A DNA stretch of 64,000 nucleotides. Origin: Blumeriella jaapii. Taxonomy: Eukaryota > Ascomycota > Leotiomycetes > Helotiales > Drepanopezizaceae. The DNA lies in NCBI GenBank assembly GCA_009599575.1, contig VWND01000012.1, positions 1-64,000 on the forward strand, read 5' to 3'. The notes below the pieces were generated by a model. It did not search any database and was not told where the DNA came from. It worked only from the letters and a program-made list of their open reading frames with translations. A program made the translations under genes and the position numbers. Of this stretch, positions 35,751-49,635 are shown one piece after another (the stretch's first letter is position 1; every line of letters begins with the position of its first letter).

Positions 35751-38180
35751 TAACTGCTAATAATATATATATTAAAACCTACTTTTTGAACGATTCCGGA
35801 ACTATCGATAATTTTATTAATTATGCTTTCGTGCAATACTACGAATTAACTTTTGTTTTATTTATTAATCCACGTAAACTTACCGTGGTTAACGGACGTT
35901 TTTTTATTTACGACGACGTTATTTATTAAATCTCTTTTCAAATTAATATCGCCCGCTATACCGAACGAATTACAGCTTTTATTATAATATTAAGAAAATA
36001 CGATTTTATTTTAAGCAAACCTTGGCTTAGAATACACAATTCTTATATTAATTAAACTACGAATACTTTTTGCTTTAATTTAGACTTCTGCCGTTCGAAT
36101 TATTTATTTCAGAACTTTTATTAATTGGCTGTTTTAGGCTTAGTTTAAAAACGCTACTTTTATAAGTCAATCGTTTAATCAGCTTCTTTTCGCCGTACAG
36201 AAGCTGCTGCTTTTAATATTTTATTTTTCTAGCCCGGAGTCGAGGTATTTTCAGCCTTATTGTACGAAATCGACCAACGTTTACAAAAACTCGGCGCTAT
36301 AATCAAAAAAACGATCCCAATTTTGCATTTTTAAAAATAAACTAGTTACGACAAGAATTTTCTTAAGCTAAACGACAACATTTATCAGCTGAATTTTACT
36401 TCGCTGAAGCCTTTTTAAAAGATATTTGTTTGGTCTTTTAAACCAAATTATTAATCGATTTTCGAATAAAAACTTTTTTAATATTATTATTATCATTTGG
36501 CCGTTTTCGATTTTATTAAAGCTGATAAACTTGCGTTTTATAAAAAAAAGCGTTGATTATACGATAAAACTTCGTTCTGACGCAGTATTTTCATACGATT
36601 TTTTATATAATATATTAATTAACGAATTTTTTAAGTTTTACGCAAATTTCTGAAAAAAAACCTCGAAAAAGGCTGGATTCGAGCTAGCTTTTTTTTTCCG
36701 CCGCCTTTTTAGTTTTATTTGCGAAAAAAACCAAAAGGCGAATTACGTTTTTGCGTCGATTATAAAGCTTTTAACGTTATAATAATTAAAAACCGGTATT
36801 TTCTGCTATTAATTTAAAAAACACTTTTTCGACTGAGTAAAGCGAAGTTTTATATTAAACTTAACGTTTTTGCCGCTTTTAATAAGATTCGAATAAAAAA
36901 GGGCCATAAATGGCTTATTACGTTTAATACGAAATACGGCTTATTCGAATCGTTGGTTATGCCTTTCGGTTTATGCAACGCTTTTGCCACCTTTCAATCC
37001 CGCATAAACGATATTCTACGATTTTATTTAAATATTTTTTGCACAGCTTATATAAACGATATTTTAGTTTATTCAGACGATTTTTAAAAATACAAAAAAA
37101 ATACGTCAACCTCGTTTTTCAAGCTTTTTCCGACGTTGGCCTGCAATTAGATATAAAAAAATGCGAATTTAAAATTAAAAAAGTCGTTTATCTAGGAATA
37201 ATTATTTTTATTACTGAAATCAAAATGGACCTTAAAAAGTTAAAAGCTATTATTAGCTGGAATTTTTTATCCAACGTTAAAAACGTATAAGCGTTTTTAG
37301 ATTTTGCAAATTTTTACCGACGCTTTATTAAAGATTTCTTTCGCATCGTTATACTTTTAGTAAATCTGACGAAAAAAAAAATATTAAATAAGACTTTAAT
37401 AATAATTATATTAAAACTTTCGAATTTCTTAAATCAGCTTTCATTATTGCATTTATATTATTTTATTTTAATTTTAATAAAAAGATTTTCGTTAAAACCG
37501 ACGCTTTTAACTACGTTTTTTTAAGGATTTTTTTTTAAAAGAACGATGCAGAAGTATTTTATCCAATCGCTTTTATATCGAAAAAATTCGATTCAGCCGA
37601 ATACAATTACGAGATTTATAATAAAAAACTTTTCGCTATTATACGTTGCTTCGAAAGTTAACGAGCCGAATTATAAAAAGCTGCCTATTTAATTCGAGTA
37701 TTTACAAACCACCGAAACTTAAAATATTTCATAACGATTAAGTAATTTAACAGGCGTTAAATACGCTAAAGCGAATTTTTAGCTGGTTTTGATTTTGTAA
37801 TTATATTTAAATTTGAAAAACAAAATGGCAAACCTGACTTTTTAACCCGACGTTTTTAAGATTTTTCCCAGAACTTTTTAAACGAGAAAATCCAGTTTCA
37901 AAATCAAATTTTTTTTAAAAAGCATTATTTAACTGAAGTTTTAAACGCTTTTCCAGCCCTGCTTAAATAAATATCCGAGGCAAACGACGAAAAGCTTTTA
38001 CGATTATTAAACGAATATTATTTTATTAATAAGCTATGAATTGCTACTAAAAAAAAAATGCTTAAATCAGAAAATATTTCGAAATCAAAAAACTTATAAT
38101 TTTCCGAATGTTTTATACGCAATAACAAATTGTATTTTCGAAATCGATTATACGTTTTAAATATACCGAGTTTGAATATT
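35750..38180 (+). pseudogene. Decayed protease, reverse transcriptase and RNase H of Gypsy D
   Basis: The aspartic protease motif survives as YFLNDSGTIDNFIN at about 35,780. Reverse transcriptase shows LRFCVDYKAFN (about 36,750), AAFNKIRIKKG, LVMPFGLCNAFATFQSRIND (about 36,955), YINDILVYSDD (about 37,050) and AFLDFANFYRRFIKDF (about 37,290). RNase H follows to about 37,750. A 105-codon part (36,973-37,290) is still open by chance. Confidence 0.85.
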
Positions 38181-38189
38181 TTTATTCGC

Positions 38190-39490
38190 ATTTGGCTTTT
38201 GCAAATAACTTATAATTTAATAAAAACAGGCCATTCCGGAAAAAACAAATTATACGAAATTGTCAGCAGAAATTATTATTAGCTATTGATTTCTAAAAAT
38301 TGCAAAAGATTTGTACGCAATTGCAACGGCTGTTTTCGTAATACAAGCATTAATCAACGCTATTAAAAACTTTTTAAACTTTTGCTTATTTTTTTACGCC
38401 GTTAAAGCTATATATTAGTCGATTTTATAAGCCTTTTTCTAGTAAAAAAACATAAGAGTCGAAATAATTTAATTATGGTCGTAATATATCGCTTTATTAA
38501 AAAACGATATTATATAACCTGCCATTTAGCTATAAAAGCGTCAGATTTAGCCAAGCTGTTTTGTAAAAATATTTGGCGCTTATATAACCTTTCCGATTTT
38601 ATAATTTCAAACCGAAGCTTTTTATTCGTTTTACAATTTTGGAAAGCCATTAATTACCGTTTCGGAACCAATATTTCGCTATCCACCAGCTTTTATTCCG
38701 AAATAAATGGCCAAACCGAAAACGCAAACGCTTATTTATTTTTTTATTTAAAACAATTTGTTAAATACGCCTAAGAAGACTGGAAAAATTGGCTTCTTCT
38801 AGCCGAATTCGCAGCAAATAACGCTGTAAACGCTTCTACCGGAGTTTTTCTTTTTTACGCCAACAAAAGCTTTTATTTCCGACTAAGTTTTTTTTTACCT
38901 AAATTTATTTTAGCTTCGATTTTCCGTACGCTATAAATAGCAGACGCAGAAAAAAACGATTTTGCAAATAAAATAAAAAAAATAAAGCTATTATTACGCA
39001 CGAATCTGATTTTAGCGCTAGCCGACTAAAAATACTATTTTAACCGATACCGCCAACCAGCTTTTGCTTACCGAATAAAAAATAATATATTTCTTAATAA
39101 ACGCAATATTATTTCTATCAGACCAATTAAAAAGCTCGATAACAAATTTTACGGTTTTTACAAAATCGCCGAAGTTTTAAGTTTTTATAGTTATAAATTG
39201 AAATTATTTTTCGAATAAGAATTATTATATTCCGTTTTTTATATTAATTTGCTTAAATCTGCTTACAACGATTTTTTTTTAAGACAGGAAAACCTTTTCC
39301 TACCATTTGTTTTTATCGACGCCGACGGCAGCTTGCTATAGGCTATAAACGCTATTTTCGATTTTAAACGAGATTTCAATTTTTTTTATTTTATATAATA
39401 GCGCGGCTATAACGCCGAAAATTAGTTTTGAAAATTATTAAAAAACGTTATTAACGCATATAATTTTATAGCTGAATTTGCTATACGTTT
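38190..39490 (+). pseudogene. Decayed integrase and chromodomain of Gypsy D
   Basis: The integrase zinc finger and core are clear: CHLAIKASDLAKLFCKNIW, then SFYSEINGQTENANAYL at about 38,690 and LLAEFAANNAVNASTGV at about 38,800. The chromodomain lies at about 39,330-39,490, with YNAEN and KNVINAYNFIAEFA-like text. A 99-codon piece (38,475-38,774) is open. Confidence 0.85.
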
Positions 39491-39837
39491 TCTTTAAAAA
39501 CCTTATTCGACCAAAACAGAACTGACTAAAGTCAGAATTGCTAATAAAAAACGTGCTAAATCGACGAATAACGAGGACGAATTTTTACTATTAAAAAAAG
39601 CTTTTACAACCGTTACCAAATATAAAAAAACTGTTATTAATTTCCTTTTTATTATAAGAAAACCAATTGTTCTGCTTTCGAAATTAAAAAAGTCTGCTTT
39701 TTTTTCTATTATTTTTTTTATTATTTCAGCTGAATCCCGCACTCGTTTACAGAAACGCTTCGCGAACGAAGCTCGATTTATAAAAATAGATTTCGACGAC
39801 GAAGAAATTGAATAAAAAAATGGAAAGAAGAACCATA

Positions 39838-40011
39838 TATAAAAGGATAAAACGTCAATTCGTTGGTCACGTGGTCCGAAGGTCACGTTGTTATTACGTG
39901 ATATCGGAGCCCGCATATATTATATTTTAGACTTCGCGGCATTTCTAATTTAAAAACCCCGTAGTTAATGCAATTTATCTACGAACCTTCTGCTCGTTCG
40001 CACCCCTGACA
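39838..40011 (+). repeat. 3' LTR of Gypsy D
   Basis: Partner of 34,011-34,183. Its first bases are more damaged (TATAAAAGGATAAAAC), the rest almost intact, ending CACCCCTGACA. Confidence 0.93.
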
Positions 40012-41000
40012 CTATAGCTCGGCGTCGATTTCCGGCTGTTTTTACTCGCGATGTCTTTTTTATTAACGACGCGAATAGTTTTTTTTTTCGAATAAAAAAG
40101 GTTTCGAAAATGTCGGCGCGCTTTTTTACGTCGTTTATTTTTATTTTTTCCGGAATCGTTTTTATAAATATAATAGATTTTTTATATTCGAATAAACGGT
40201 TATTTGCTATTACGCTTTTGATTTCGTTTTCGAATTCGTTTTCGATAATTAAAAATAAAAATCGCCGAATAATTTTAGCTGTTTTAAAAATATTAATTGC
40301 TATCGCGTATATTTTTTCGAATTAAACGAAAATAATATTAGCTTTTTTATTTTTTTCGTTATTGTAATTTTAAAATATCGGAATAATATCGTTTCTTTTT
40401 TAATATAAAAATTTCGTATTTAGCGACGCTTAGTTTTTTGTTTTAAAAAAAAATCAGATTTAAAATTTCGCAGCCGATTAAAACTTTTTTTAACGATTAT
40501 ATAACGTCGTCGATTAATTTGCAAACAATTATAAAAAAATTTGTAAATCTGCGGGTTTTTAAATTATTAGCTTTCAGAGCTTGCGTTTTGAAAATATAAG
40601 CGTTTAATATTCAGATTTTTTTTTCGTAAAAATAATAATTTCGAAAAAGCGAGCGAAATGCCGAAATAAAATAATATCGGTGATTTTATTAAAAACTTAT
40701 TTTTAAATATCTTTTTTTCGTCGATTTAATAAAAAGCGCAAAACTCGGTCTGTTATTTTTTTTTTGTTATTTCGAGCTTTTTTTACTTCGGCGAAAACTT
40801 TTAAAACGTTGTCGTAATTCAGCAGGAATTTGTCGTAATCAAAGCTTTTGCGAACGAATTTAATTTTAACGAATTTTTCGTAATCGAATAAAAATTCGTT
40901 AACGTTTTTAATTATTATATCGAATTGTTTTATAAATATTTTTACGAAAGCTGTTTATTAATTTAAAATAGCGGTATTATATGCTTGCTTAAATTCGAAA
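40012..41000 (-). pseudogene. Extra reading frame of Gypsy C copy II, 5' part
   Basis: Minus-strand counterpart of about 58,400-59,366 of C-III. It is broken by stops and by the insertion of D. The upstream AT-rich spacer (about 41,000-41,780) separates it from integrase. Confidence 0.55.
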
Positions 41001-41789
41001 AAATTACGTATAATAATTCCGTTTTAAAATAAATTAAAAATAAATTTGCCAGGTTTAGCAACGTTTTATTTAAAAAACGATATAATATCGATAGGTTTAT
41101 TAATTAAAAAAATATATTATATTTATTAAAAAGTAATTAGAAAAAAGTACGAAAATTATAAAATATTTGTATTTAAAAGTCACGGGAATCCGCATGCTGT
41201 TTTTCTAATAAATTATAGCTGTTTAAACAAATATTCGTAAAACAACGAAAAAAGTAAATAGTACAGAAAATAGCAAATAATAAAATGCATAAAAAATAGT
41301 TTTCGTAAAATATGCGAGCAATATAAATATATTAAATATGCGGCTTAAACTTATACAAAGCTTTTGTTTTAGTAAACAAAAGTACAATTAAATAAAGCAA
41401 AATACAATAAATATTTTAAATAATATAAAAAAAGATTTTAAAAATAAATAATATATATAAAATAAAATAATTAAATGGTATATAAGCAAAGCAAAACAAA
41501 AACAGTAAAATAATATATAATAAAAAGAAAAACAATAGATAACAAAAATAATAAAACAATTAATAAACAATTTTATATGTATTTTTCTTTTTTTCGATTA
41601 TAAATAAAATTACGATTTAAATTATGCTTTTAGCAGCGGGGTTATCGTTCGGTTGTTTTCAGACTTTTTCAGAAAGTTTTTTTTTTAAAAGTATAATCGC
41701 TTTGGTCGAAATCGTCGTCGGATTTATTAAAATCGAAGTCGCTGTTTAAATCAAAATCTAAAAAATAAACTTGCTGGTTTTTTTTGTAA

Positions 41790-44700
41790 AATCGTTTTAA
41801 CCGATTGGCGGCGAACGTTTTTTTCAGTTTTGTTTTATCGAATTCCGTAAGCTTATAATAACTTTTATTTAATTCGGCCTCGTATATTTCGTAAAATCCG
41901 AGCTATTTATAATTAAATTTAATATCGGCCGATTTGTTAATAGCGCGCTGAACGTCGTAAATCAAAATTAAATTTTTTTTTTAATTAGCGTTTTTTTTAA
42001 AACTTTGGTTTTATTCCAAACTTTTTTAGCTGCTTTTTTATATTTTTTTTTTTCAAAATTATTTTTTTTATATTTATATCGCGGTAATTTAATTATTTAA
42101 ATTTTATTATTAATAAATCTGTTTTCGTTTTTATTTTAATTACGTTATAAAACTTTTATACAAGCTATTTTGTTTTCAAAAGCAATCGAGCGTTTTTGCC
42201 GTATTAAATAAAAAATAAAATTATTTTAATAAAAGCGTATATATATATGCGTATAGCAAAAAGCATTTCCGAAAATTTCCGCGACCAACGCTTATAATCC
42301 TTTCGAATAGTTTTTAAAAAGCCGTTAAAAATATTCCTATAATTTCGTTTTACGAATCCGTTGCTTTTCGAATTATAAACTAAAATCTGAATGCGCTAAA
42401 TGCCGTATTTTTTTACAAAAGTTTCGATAACGCTTTTGTTTTCGGATTTACTATCGACGTTAATTTGCCGAACAAATCGTATCGATATACAACGTTTTTT
42501 TTTAAGAAAAAAAATCGCTATAGCTTCGAAAATAACGTTTCGGAAAAGTTTTTTTTTAAGCTATTTAAAAAAGTCGTCGATAACGAATATAAAACTTGTA
42601 TATCCGCGGTCCGTGGTCGGTACGCGTATAATATCGAAATTGATTTTTTTTTAAATTTCAAAAAATTACGTCGGATATAATAAGTTTTTTTTTCGGCCAG
42701 GCTTTCGTTTTTAATAAAAAATGCAATTTTTAACGAAAGCTTTGCAATTTTCGAAATATTTTTTTTATTAAAAGTCGTTTTTAATTCGGTAATAAATAGC
42801 TTTAGCTTTTTTATAAAATATTTTTTCGTAAGCTTTTTTTATAACTTAAAACTTATCGGTTTTATTATTTATTACTAAGCGTTTTTAATATATATTATTT
42901 TTTATTTTATATAACTTTCTGTCGGCTAAAATATAATCGAAAACTTGATTTTTAAATAATTTAAATTAATAATTTAGCACGTTAAATAATTTAAATAAAA
43001 TAATTAAATAATATGCGATTAAATAAAAATCCTCGGTTTCGTAATTATCGATTAAAAATTCATTTTCGTCGTTAGTCGGCTTATTCCGATCGTTTTCGAT
43101 TAAATTCATTCGCGGTGCCAACCGAAATAACAACGCGAATAATTTCGGCTTTGTAAAACTCAAAGCGCAAATAACGAAGCAGCCGATTTCGTTAGCGATT
43201 TATTCGTCGATATTTTATTCGTTTTATTTAGCGAAATCAAACGGATAAAAACGTTTTCGTTTGGAAAAGCCGTTTGCCGTTGTATTAATTATTTTTTTAA
43301 TATGCTTGATTTCGAAATTTATAAATCGCATTTAAGCTATTTAATTAATAATAAGCGCTTTTAATAAATTATCAGTTTTTTTATTTAATTAATCGATAAA
43401 AACTTTTGCGTTTATTTTCAAAAAAAAATATACGTCGTATAATTCGCTTTTTATCTTTTTTATTATTTTAAAAGCGCTTCGATATTTTCGTTTAATAATA
43501 TCGTAGCGCGTTTCCGCGAAAAATTATAAACCGTTTTCGCGTCGTGAAAAATGCCGTTTTTTGTTTTTATCGATTTATTATAATACAGCTTTTTAACCGA
43601 AAATATTAGCGTCGATAATTAAAATGATTTTTTCTGCGTTTGGGCTGTAATCGATCCGTATAAGCGATAAAGCCGATAAAAAATCGTTTTTAAAAATTTT
43701 TATAACTTTGTTTTTTTTTTTTTTTTTAAACGAAATCGATTTTTTTTTTATCGTAGCGTAAATAAATGCAGCTTTTTAAAAAAAGTTTTTAATTTAATTG
43801 CGATAATAAATCATAACGCTAATAAAAGCTTTGATTTCGGTAATATTTTTATATTTTTTTTATTCGCAGATTTTTTAATTTTTTTTCGTTAAAAATGGCG
43901 GCTAACGCTGTTAATTATATAATCAACGATATTTATTTCGAATATGCAGAATTTTAATCGAGGGTGAATAATAGCTTTAGCTTTTTCGAAGCAAATTATA
44001 ACTTTATCGATATTTTAAATATATTTTATTATATAACGTCGAATTTCAGAAAAAAAAAATTTATTATTATAATATAATTTAAAGTTTTTTATTCCGACGT
44101 CGTTAACGTAAAAAAAAGCAATATCAGAAATATAAATTATAAAAATTTTATATACGATTTTTACGAATTAAGCGACTAAATTAATAGCTTTTATAAATAT
44201 TCTGGTTATACGCAGCAAACCGATTGAAATTTAAATTGCTGTTATATTTCGAAATCGTAAATTAAATATTAAATAATCGTAGCCGGAAAACAAATCGAAA
44301 AAAAAAGCGATCGTCAGTTTTGCGAATTCGTTCGAAAATTAATCGACGTTAAATAGCATATTAGCGTTTCGTATCGTTATTTTATTTATTTCGACGATTG
44401 CGATAATAAATTTGTAAATGCTTTTTTTTTTTTTTTCGCAACGATAAACCATTTGTTTTTATATAGGCCGTAGCAAAATTCGAAAATTTTTTATTTAATT
44501 CGTTTTTTTAGCATTTCGATTATTTTATTTTAAAAAGTTTTAAAAACTGAAAAAGTTTTTTTTTGCCAAGCTTCGTAAAATACGATTTTAATATCGATAT
44601 AAAACGTAACGTTAAAACTAAATTAGTTTATTTCGGTAAAATCGAAAATTATAACTTTTTCGCGGTTATATAAAACTTCGTATAATACTTTTTTTTTTTT

Positions 44701-45420
44701 AGCAAAAATTAAATTCCGATTGCTAAATTATCAAATCGTTTTTTTGTAAATCGGCTGCTAAATAATAAGCTGGAAAATCGGCCGGTAATAAGTCTTTCGA
44801 ATTCGCTAATAATTAATTAAAATGGTTTTGTTATTTCGTTTTTTCGAACCAATCGTTTATTTTTCCGGAAATATTTTCAACGGATTTATTAAAATTTACG
44901 AATCGTATTTTATTAGCTTTACGTTTGTAAAAAATGCTAATATTAATATAAAAAAATAAAATATATAAATCGGATTTATTTAATACGAAAACGAAATCTT
45001 CGGAATTTTTATTTCCGAATTAATAATCAAAAATATTAATATTAGCTAATTTTATTCGCGGTGCTATTTCGATTAGCGACGTAAATGCTTTTAGCTAAGT
45101 ATTTTTCAGGTTTTGTTATAGCTTAGCGTTTGTTTTGAAATTAAAGCCGGCTATTCGTTTTTCGATAAAACGTCGATTAAAAAAATCTTATCGCCGGCGA
45201 CGATAATTTAATTTTAAAAAAATCGGTTTTAGTTTTGAAAAAAAGCTTTTATCTGGCCGTTTTCGGTGTATCAAAAGCTAACGAAACTTTCCAAGATCCA
45301 AAGCATTTTAAAAATAATAAAATAAAAGCATTTTTTTATTATTAAAAATTTTTTATAAATAATAATATTTTCAACGTCGATTTTAATATTTCGTATAATT
45401 TTATTAAATTTAATAATATT
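41790..45420 (-). pseudogene. Decayed pol (protease, RT, RNase H, integrase) of Gypsy C copy II
   Basis: The order and text match C-III: integrase at about 41,800-42,770, RNase H and reverse transcriptase at about 43,350-44,720 and the protease region up to about 45,420, all on the minus strand. A 65-codon piece (42,966-43,163) with LFRLAPRMNLIENDRN is open. C-II lacks a 63-bp duplication present in C-III at about 56,177-56,275. Confidence 0.8.
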
Positions 45421-46269
45421 TTTATTAACGGTCGTATAAATTATTCGTTTGTCGGTAATAATCGGAATATTATTAGCTTCGGCTGTTTTTTAGTTTATAC
45501 AATTAATTTCGGCTTTATTATCGAATAAACGAGAGCGGTGGTATTTTTCTTAAGCATTATTTTTATTTTTAGCGTTTTTATAGCCGTGTAAAAGCAGTTT
45601 CGTCGTTTTAACTTTTGGGTTTTTATAGCGAAAGCTAAAAAACTGATTTTTTTCCAAAAATTTTTTTTTATCGGCTAAATTAATTACGATATTATAAATT
45701 TTTTTCTGGTTTTTTTTTAATTCAAAATCGTTTTTTTTACGAATAATTTTAACTTTTTCGTTTTTTTTTAATGCAGAAATTTATTTATTAATAATTTTAT
45801 CGAATCTTTTTTTTGTATTAAATAAATTGCTGAATTTCAATTTAATTTTTTATTTTATAATCCTTTTAATAGCTTCGTCGACGGCTTCGGAGCTAATATA
45901 TTTGTCGATCCATTTTTCGCTTCGCATTAATAATAAGCGTTTAAAAACTGATATTTTTTAAATAATTTAAATCGAAATATCGATATGGATATTTTTTATA
46001 TCGTCGTTAATTTTTTTTATTATAAGCGTTTTTCTGATGGTTTTATCGGTTTTTTTTCGAATTCCAAAATCTTTTTCCTTTTCGATTTTAACGTTTTTTT
46101 TTATATTAATTAATTTGGCGAATAAAACAAAAGCATTTTGCTTTTTTATAATTCGCTGGCTTAATTATACAATTATAATATTTGCAAATACGATAATTGC
46201 ATTAGCAATATATATATTTATTTTTTATTTATATATTTAAATTTTATTTACATTTGGGATAAAAGTTTT

Positions 46270-47700
46270 TTTTTAATTAATACGCTTTCGGAAATGTTTT
46301 TTTTTTATTAATAAAAATCGTTTTCGCATTTTTTCTGTTTTTCAAACAATCGTTTTATTCCGTACCTTTTATTTTTAAGCGAATAGTATTTAACCAGCTT
46401 TGATTTTCAGCTTTGTTAAAAAGGCTTATTTCTGCTTTTACCGGTCCGAAGCAAATCGCTTCGTATTTATTAATATAACAGATATCATTATTTATATAAA
46501 AATTAAATATTTTGCATTTGAAACGAATATAAAATTCTTCGCAGTAAATTTTTCTGTTATTACAAAATTTATATTTAAAACTACGAAGTTTGTTTTAATA
46601 ATTACTTTTATTATTTTAATAGCCGCGATTTTAATTTCCGCGTTGATTTTTTTTTTTTTTGATAATCGTTATTATAATTAATATTTCGCTGATTTTGATC
46701 GCTAACGCGGAAAGATTATTATTAGGCAGCTATTACTTTTACGGTGGTTTAGCGAAATTAATCGCTTCGCGTATTTTAAAAAAAATAATTGTTATAAAAG
46801 CTATTTTAATCGTTTTATTATCCGAGTTAACGTAAAAAAGTTTTTTCTGCTGTTGTATAAAGCTTTCGATTTTGCTTTGCAATTTTTGAATTTTAATATC
46901 GGTAAATTTTAATACGAAAGTTTTGATATTTTTATTAAGCTTTTTTAAGCTAATAAACTTTACAGAACGATTAAATAATATAATAACAAATTGTTTTTTA
47001 GCGATTTCGATAACTTTTAATAACTGGGCATGTTTTTGCACTAAAGCTTTTACGTTTTTTTTGTAAATAAAAAAAAAAGATTTCTTTTGGTTTATAGCTT
47101 TAATAATACGTTCGTTTTAGTTTTGTTTAAAAACGAATTTTATAAATTTGAAATATTAATCGAAAGTTTTAAAGTTTTGTTTATTAATTTTAAAATGCTT
47201 AATAGTTTTGTTGCGAATGCTGATTGGAAAATTAAATAAAAACAATCTTTTTTATTTAATTTCGCTTAAAACCTTTTTATTAACGAAAACGTTAAAAACT
47301 TTCGTATAAATACGATAATAAGCTTTAAGTTTTTTAGCTTAGCGAATTGTTATAATAAATTGTTTAAAAAAAGCGATAATATCGCGAATTTGCTAGCGAT
47401 CGTGGTTTCGGAATTCCGATTTCAAAGCTTTAATTAGCTTACGCCAGTTTCGAGCCTTAATAGCCTTTTATTTATTTATCGATTTAATAATATTTTTAGT
47501 AATTAGGTTATAATAGCGAGAAAGTTTATCGAATATTTTAGTTTTAGAAATTCCGAAATTTTTACAGATTTTTTTATATTTTTCGATAAAATCGGTAATA
47601 TTGGCGCCACTGAATAAAAATGCATCAGAGGAGCCAAAAAAGGGCATGCGGCTTCGCATAAGAAAACGAAAAGCGTCGTTGTTTATAATATTAGTAAAAG
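46270..47700 (-). pseudogene. Decayed gag of Gypsy C copy II
   Basis: Minus-strand frame with the gag start MRSRMPFFGSSDAFLF and NITDFIEKYKKICKNFGIS at about 47,659-47,500, and a 100-codon open piece at 46,739-47,041. It matches gag of copies I and III. Confidence 0.78.
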
Positions 47701-48429
47701 TATTAATAAGGTTTGAATTAAACGAATAAGTGTTTTTTGAAATTGCAAATTAAAAGTTTTTAATATAAAAGAAATCGTTTTTAATAAAAAAGCTATTAAA
47801 AAGGTTTTTGTGTTTTTTAAAAAAGTTAAATGAAATAAGATTGCGTCCAGATATTTAAATAATATATTAAAAAACTTGTTTTTTAATAAGTTAATTGATT
47901 TAATATAATATTATTATATAATTTACGGTTTCGATATTTCGTGGCTCAGGCTAATACACGTACAGCCATTTTTTATTATTTTTAATAAAAAGTCGCAAAT
48001 TGTAATTGCTATAATTACAAAGCGCAAAATCAGAAGGTTGAGTTTTCGCCAAGCGTTTGACCAAAAAAAATCTAATTTAAAAAAGCCGAGCGCAGCGGTC
48101 GAAGCGTACGAACCAATATTCGATTTATTATTTTTAAATAAAAAAACGATTTTCGAATTTTAAATTTCGCAAGGTTCAGGATTGCCTAATCGTAATTTCA
48201 AATGTTTCTGAAATATATTACATTTTTGTAATTTAATAATTGTGCGTAAAATAAAAAAAGCTATTAGAAGTTTTTTATATAATACAACTGCGAATAACAT
48301 TATATAAAAAATCTTTTAAACCGTAGTAGCGAAATATCGAAATCGATTTTAATTGCGAATTTAAAAAATGCATCGGCGAATATATAAAAACGAAATATCG
48401 AAGTTTGAATCTCTGCGTAAGTTATTAAA

Positions 48430-48696
48430 TATAAAAGTAAATAAGAAAACCAAACTAATACGGCCATATATCGGTAAATAAAATAATCTAGGAAATATTT
48501 AAAAAAAACTGAAAAAAGGAAAAGAAAAATAAATAAAAATATAAATTAAACTGCGTGCTTATGGTATTATCTAAAGAAATGTTTTGCTTTTATATCTGTT
48601 GAAGGTAGTTAATAGCAGGGGGTCTCGGAAAGATCCATATCTTAACCATAGCTAAAACTACCAATTCCTATTAATACAGAGTATCACCGTTTTACA
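48430..48696 (-). repeat. 5' LTR of Gypsy C copy II
   Basis: Minus-oriented C LTR of 267 bp ending CACCGTTTTACA. The next four bases (TTAT) repeat those before the left LTR at 31,460-31,463. Confidence 0.9.
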
Positions 48697-49635
48697 TTAT
48701 TTAATGCTTAATTTACGATTTCGAAATATAACGATAATTTAAATTTCAATCGGTTTACTGCGTATAACGAAAATATTTATAAAAGCTATTAATTTAATCG
48801 TATAATTCGTAAAAATCGTATATAAAATTTTTATAATTTGTATCTCCGATATTATTCTGCTTTACGTTAACGACGTCGAAATAAAAGGTCCTAGATTATA
48901 TTATAATAATAAAAAAATCTTTTTTAAAATTCGACGTTATATAATAAAATATATTTAAAATATCGACAAAATTATAATCTGCTTCGAAAAAGCTAAAACT
49001 ATTATTAACCCTCGATTAAAATTCTGCATATCCGAAATAAATATCGTTGGCTATATAACTGACAGCGCTGGCCGCCACTCTTAACGAAAGAAAATTAAAA
49101 AGATTTACGAATAAAAAAAATATAAAAATATTATCGAAACCAAAGCTTCTATTAGCGTTATAATTTACTACCGCAATTGAATTAAAAACTTTTTTCAAAA
49201 AGCTGTATCTATTTACGCTACGATAAAAAAAAATCGATTTCGTTTAAAAAAAAAAGCAAAATAAAATTATAAAATTTTTTAAAAACGATTTTTTATCGGC
49301 CTTATCGCTTATGCGGATCGATTACAGCCCAAACGCAAAAAAAATCATTTTGATTATCGACGCCAATATTTTCGGTTAAAAAGCTATATTGCAACAAATC
49401 GATAAAAACAAAAAACGGCATCTTTTACGATTCGAAAGCGGCTTATAATCTTTTGCGAAAGCACGCTACGATGCTATTAAACGAAAATATCGAAGCGCTT
49501 TTAAAGTAATAAAAAAAATAAAAAGCGAATTATACGGCGTATATTTTATTTTGGAAACAAACGTAAAAATCCTTATCGATCAATTAAATAAAAAAGCTAA
49601 TAATTTATTAAAAGCGTTCGTTATTAATTAAATAA
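48697..49635 (+). pseudogene. Gypsy C copy I, second part: reverse transcriptase and RNase H
   Basis: The sequence continues copy I from 31,463 and matches C-III at 55,035-55,975. It holds RT palm text (ADD region near 48,865, KIICFEKAKTII) and RNase H (IILIIDANIFG near 49,350, RYDAIKRKYRSAF, LETNVKILIDQLNKKANNLL). Copy I is cut at 49,635 by an inverted C LTR; its integrase and 3' half are not found in the window. Confidence 0.8.

Larger units (their letters stand above)
34011..40011 (+). mobile_element. Complete chromodomain Gypsy retrotransposon D, inserted in C-II
   Basis: LTRs of 173 and 174 bp (34,011-34,183 and 39,838-40,011) bound a 6,001-bp element with target duplication CTATA (34,006-34,010 and 40,012-40,016). 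Plus-strand traces run gag, protease (DSG), reverse transcriptase, RNase H, integrase, chromodomain. A purine-rich tract (AAAAAAATGGAAAGAAG) precedes the 3' LTR. The LTRs are nearly free of damage while the interior is saturated with it. Insertion into C-II corresponds to about position 59,366 of C-III. Confidence 0.94.
31464..48696 (-). mobile_element. Gypsy C copy II, complete, inverted, inserted in copy I and split by D
   Basis: Minus-oriented C LTRs at 31,464-31,729 and 48,430-48,696 bound the element, with a 4-base target duplication TTAT on both sides. Without element D (6,001 bp plus a 5-bp duplication) its length is about 11.2 kb, matching C-III. Order from the 5' LTR downwards: gag, protease, reverse transcriptase, RNase H, integrase, AT-rich spacer, then a long extra reading frame next to the 3' LTR. 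All are broken by RIP. Confidence 0.88.
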
